Assembly (NCBI RefSeq): GCF_029360705.1
Contig: NZ_JARKMX010000002.1
Coordinates: 620,001 to 684,000 of the forward strand
Length of the DNA stretch: 64,000 nt
Source of the DNA: Paraflavitalea pollutisoli
GTDB taxonomy: Bacteria > Bacteroidota > Bacteroidia > Chitinophagales > Chitinophagaceae
Direction of reading: 5' to 3'
The notes under the pieces were generated by a model that had not been told where the DNA came from, made no database searches, and worked only from the letters and a program-made list of their open reading frames with translations. Of this stretch, positions 62,192-64,000 are shown piece after piece (positions within the stretch are counted from its first letter, which is position 1; each line of letters starts with the position of its first letter). The position numbers and the translations under genes were made by a program.

Positions 62192-63109
62192 TTAGTCGAT
62201 TATACAGTCTGCCTGTAAAAAGAAGTGATCACTGGGGTATTTGCCATTGATGGCATCTTTTATAATGGTTGCGTCTGTTGGCTTTATTTGCCCCCTGTAC
62301 CAGATATAGTCGATCCTTCCTTTGGAGGAAGCTTTATCATAAGCAGCTCCCTGAAATTCGTGACCGGTATGGCCCGCCTCTTTTTCGCCATGAATGGATT
62401 CATAACTTTCTTTCCAGCCTCCCTGCCTTACGGCGTCAAATACGTTGCTATCGAACCGGCTGTTAAAATCTCCGGTGAGCAATTGATTGTAACTGGGCAG
62501 GTATTGGGCACTTTCGGTTACCACCATTTTCGCCTGTTGGATCTTTGCTTCGGCCGATATGTGATCCAGGTGCAGGTTGATGAGCCTTAATTCTTTTCCG
62601 GTCTTCTTTTCCTTCAGCCGTACCCAGTTGGCATGCCTGGCCCTTGCCGTATCCCACGACTTGCTACCCGCTACCAGGGGTGTTTCGGATAGCCAGTAGG
62701 TACCACCGGTCAGCAACTCGTAACGGTCTTTGGAAAACAGGATGGGGTTCTTGGCGATCCCGTAATAGCCAGTCGTATGGGCATCCATCTCCGGACCATC
62801 AAAGCCAAATAAGTGGTAGTTGGTAAAATATCTCCTGAGATCATCGGCCTGCACCTTCAGCACTTCCTGAAAGCCGACAATGTCGGGCTTTCTATCCCGG
62901 ATCACTTTGAGACAGATATCCTTTCGCGCTGACCATCCCAGCCCTTTCGCCTCGTCTTCATCCAACGCTACGCGGATATTGCAACTCAGGATGCGGTGGG
63001 TACCCGACTTCGCGGGTGTTGCGTCTGCCGCTTTTACGACAGCCGGCAATACCGGCAATAATGCGGCGGCTCCTATTCCTTTTATGAATTGTCTTCTGCC
63101 AGATGACAT
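62192..63109 (-). CDS. Endonuclease/exonuclease/phosphatase family protein with possible Tat signal
   Basis: From the ATG at 63109 the protein has 305 residues. Its start MSSGRRQFIKGIGAAALLPVL fits a twin-arginine signal (RR-x-F-I-K), which suggests export in folded form. The DNase I-like fold motifs are all present: SCNIRVALDEDE, DIVGFQEVLK with the metal Glu, INLHLDHIS, LLTGDFNSR with the Asn-Asp pair, GRIDYIWYRG and YPSDHFFL with the catalytic His. Family members hydrolyse nucleic acids, inositol phosphates or sphingomyelin. A long upstream extension of the frame to 63325 has no Tat-like or conserved features and is rejected. It lies 11 bases above the metallophosphoesterase gene. Confidence 0.9.
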   Translation of the reverse strand: MSSGRRQFIKGIGAAALLPVLPAVVKAADATPAKSGTHRILSCNIRVALDEDEAKGLGWSARKDICLKVIRDRKPDIVGFQEVLKVQADDLRRYFTNYHLFGFDGPEMDAHTTGYYGIAKNPILFSKDRYELLTGGTYWLSETPLVAGSKSWDTARARHANWVRLKEKKTGKELRLINLHLDHISAEAKIQQAKMVVTESAQYLPSYNQLLTGDFNSRFDSNVFDAVRQGGWKESYESIHGEKEAGHTGHEFQGAAYDKASSKGRIDYIWYRGQIKPTDATIIKDAINGKYPSDHFFLQADCIID

Positions 63110-63120
63110 GATACTTATTT

Positions 63121-64000
63121 TTATGATGCGAATGTTGCTTGGGGAATACGCAGGTAAGCGCCGCTGCCCAGCAGTTCCTGCTGTAGTTGTGTGACATCGA
63201 TCGCTGCGGGCTGAACACCTTGGCGAACCGCCATCTTTGCCGCGCGGCCTGCCGCTTCGCCCATGGCCATACAGGGTGCCATCACGCGGATGGCAGACAT
63301 CGCCTCGTGGGTGGTGGAAATACAACGTCCGGCCACGATCAGGTTCTTTACATTTTGCGGTATCAGCGAGCGATAAGGGATATCATAACAATCGCCACAC
63401 CATTCCAGCGTACAGCCGCCACCTTGTGGGTGGTGGATATCGAGGGGATAGCTAGCCACGGCTATCGAATCGTCGAAGTGCCGACAGGTCATGATGTCGT
63501 CGCGCGTCATGGTGTATTGCCCTTGTATGCGCCTGGTTTCGCGAATGCCGAGGAAGGGGGCCGTTTTCAGGAAATAGGCATTCTCAAAGCCGGGCACGTA
63601 TTCTATCAGGTATTGCTGTATATCGTGTATCTGGTGCCTGCCTTCAATTTCTCCGTGGGTAAGACTTCCGGGATCGGTTCCATTGACGCCACTTACGCGT
63701 GTCATGTTCACCCACACCTCGCCTTTGCGCAATCCGGTAATGAGGATGGTGCGTTCGGTTGTCAGGGTCAATCCGGCATCCTGTGCTTTCTTGATCAGGT
63801 TGCGCATACCTACCAGCACGAACTGATTGTTTTGCCCAAAATACTCGGCTGGAATAAAATCGGTCAAGTATGTTCTGGGTTCTTCTGCAACGCTCGTGCG
63901 CAACTTTTCGGTATCTACGCCGCCGAGGCAAAACATCAAGGTGGGCGGCTGTACACCTCCATGCTCATTACCATATTCGCAGGGAACACCGGCGCGGTAG
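63121..64000 (-). CDS. FAD-dependent oxidoreductase (PF12831-like), C-terminal part
   Basis: The frame is open to the right edge, so the start lies outside the window. The visible ~292 residues begin YRAGVPCEYGNEHGGVQPPT and contain LMFCLGG, GLRKGEVWVNMTRVSG, YFLKTAPFLGIRETRRIQGQ, MTCRHFDDSIAVASYPLDIH and VKNLIVAGRCISTTHEAMS, which match the middle and C-terminal parts of FAD_oxidored proteins. The GRCIS segment is the second flavin-binding stretch. Such proteins oxidise unknown, often carbohydrate-related substrates; the N-terminal GxGxxG that binds FAD is not visible here. It is the most upstream gene seen in the operon that ends at 54301, with an 11-base gap to the next gene. Confidence 0.85.
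   Translation of the reverse strand, partial: YRAGVPCEYGNEHGGVQPPTLMFCLGGVDTEKLRTSVAEEPRTYLTDFIPAEYFGQNNQFVLVGMRNLIKKAQDAGLTLTTERTILITGLRKGEVWVNMTRVSGVNGTDPGSLTHGEIEGRHQIHDIQQYLIEYVPGFENAYFLKTAPFLGIRETRRIQGQYTMTRDDIMTCRHFDDSIAVASYPLDIHHPQGGGCTLEWCGDCYDIPYRSLIPQNVKNLIVAGRCISTTHEAMSAIRVMAPCMAMGEAAGRAAKMAVRQGVQPAAIDVTQLQQELLGSGAYLRIPQATFAS

Noticed and set aside
62192-63325. EEP gene beginning at 63325
   Set aside because: The extension overlaps the stop region of the FAD oxidoreductase gene and has no conserved sequence; the Tat-like start at 63109 fits.
1-64000. CRISPR array, insertion sequence, phage, rRNA or known riboswitch
   Set aside because: No regularly spaced direct repeats with unique spacers, transposase or integrase motifs, or rRNA-like segments were seen.

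Overview
The window is a stretch of a Bacteroidota chromosome, most likely Chitinophagaceae (Chitinophaga/Niastella/Paraflavitalea-like). Reasons: two SusC/SusD pairs with ECF sigma and FecR regulators, STN domains on both SusC proteins, many Sus-type lipoproteins, an S46 dipeptidyl-peptidase, GH144 enzymes (a family founded on a Chitinophaga pinensis protein), and promoters of the Bacteroidota type (-7 box TAnnTTTG). No insertion sequence, phage, rRNA or CRISPR array was seen. Two genes are broken: a sulfatase by a frameshift and an alpha/beta hydrolase by an in-frame amber codon.

Layout. 1-16.3 kb is mostly core and housekeeping: the tail of an exo/endonuclease-phosphatase family gene, cysS, mnmD, a Ycf48-like lipoprotein, an AlkA-like glycosylase, an RDD membrane protein, an S46 peptidase, a small secreted protein, a membrane patatin-like protein and obgE. 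A phenylacetate operon follows (paaA-B-C-D-G-I-Y, minus strand), with a candidate PaaR-type operator upstream of paaA but no paaE.

16.6-42.1 kb holds two convergent glycan-utilization loci. The plus-strand locus is ECF sigma, FecR, SusC, SusD and a GH30 glucanase. The minus-strand locus is FecR, SusC, SusD, a LamG lipoprotein, two GH144 endo-beta-1,2-glucanase-like lipoproteins, a GH43-like enzyme, an SGNH esterase-like protein and a GH3 beta-glucosidase, followed by the frameshifted sulfatase and a small membrane protein. GH144 plus GH3 points to bacterial beta-1,2-glucans. The fecR-susC gaps of both loci carry related hairpins with a TTGG(A/C)G loop.

42.1-53.3 kb is mixed: a 640-bp non-coding stretch with five phased 11-bp repeats, an outer-membrane barrel protein, a CAT-anticodon tRNA, a second ECF sigma factor, hflX, a Rieske protein, a PAP2 phosphatase, a GT39-like transferase, a large hybrid histidine kinase, tRNA-Asn and a secreted DinB-like protein. 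The broken alpha/beta hydrolase follows.

54.3-64.0 kb is one tight minus-strand operon running off the right edge: FAD-dependent oxidoreductase, exo/endonuclease-phosphatase (possible Tat signal), metallophosphoesterase, polyol-permease-type MFS, D-2-hydroxyacid dehydrogenase, two FGGY kinases (one LsrK-like), histidine phosphatase and secreted glycerophosphodiesterase. Exported phosphoesterases next to a polyol permease and sugar kinases suggest scavenging of a phosphodiester-linked polyol or sugar. I know of no described pathway with this set, and it is the best candidate here for an uncharacterised system.
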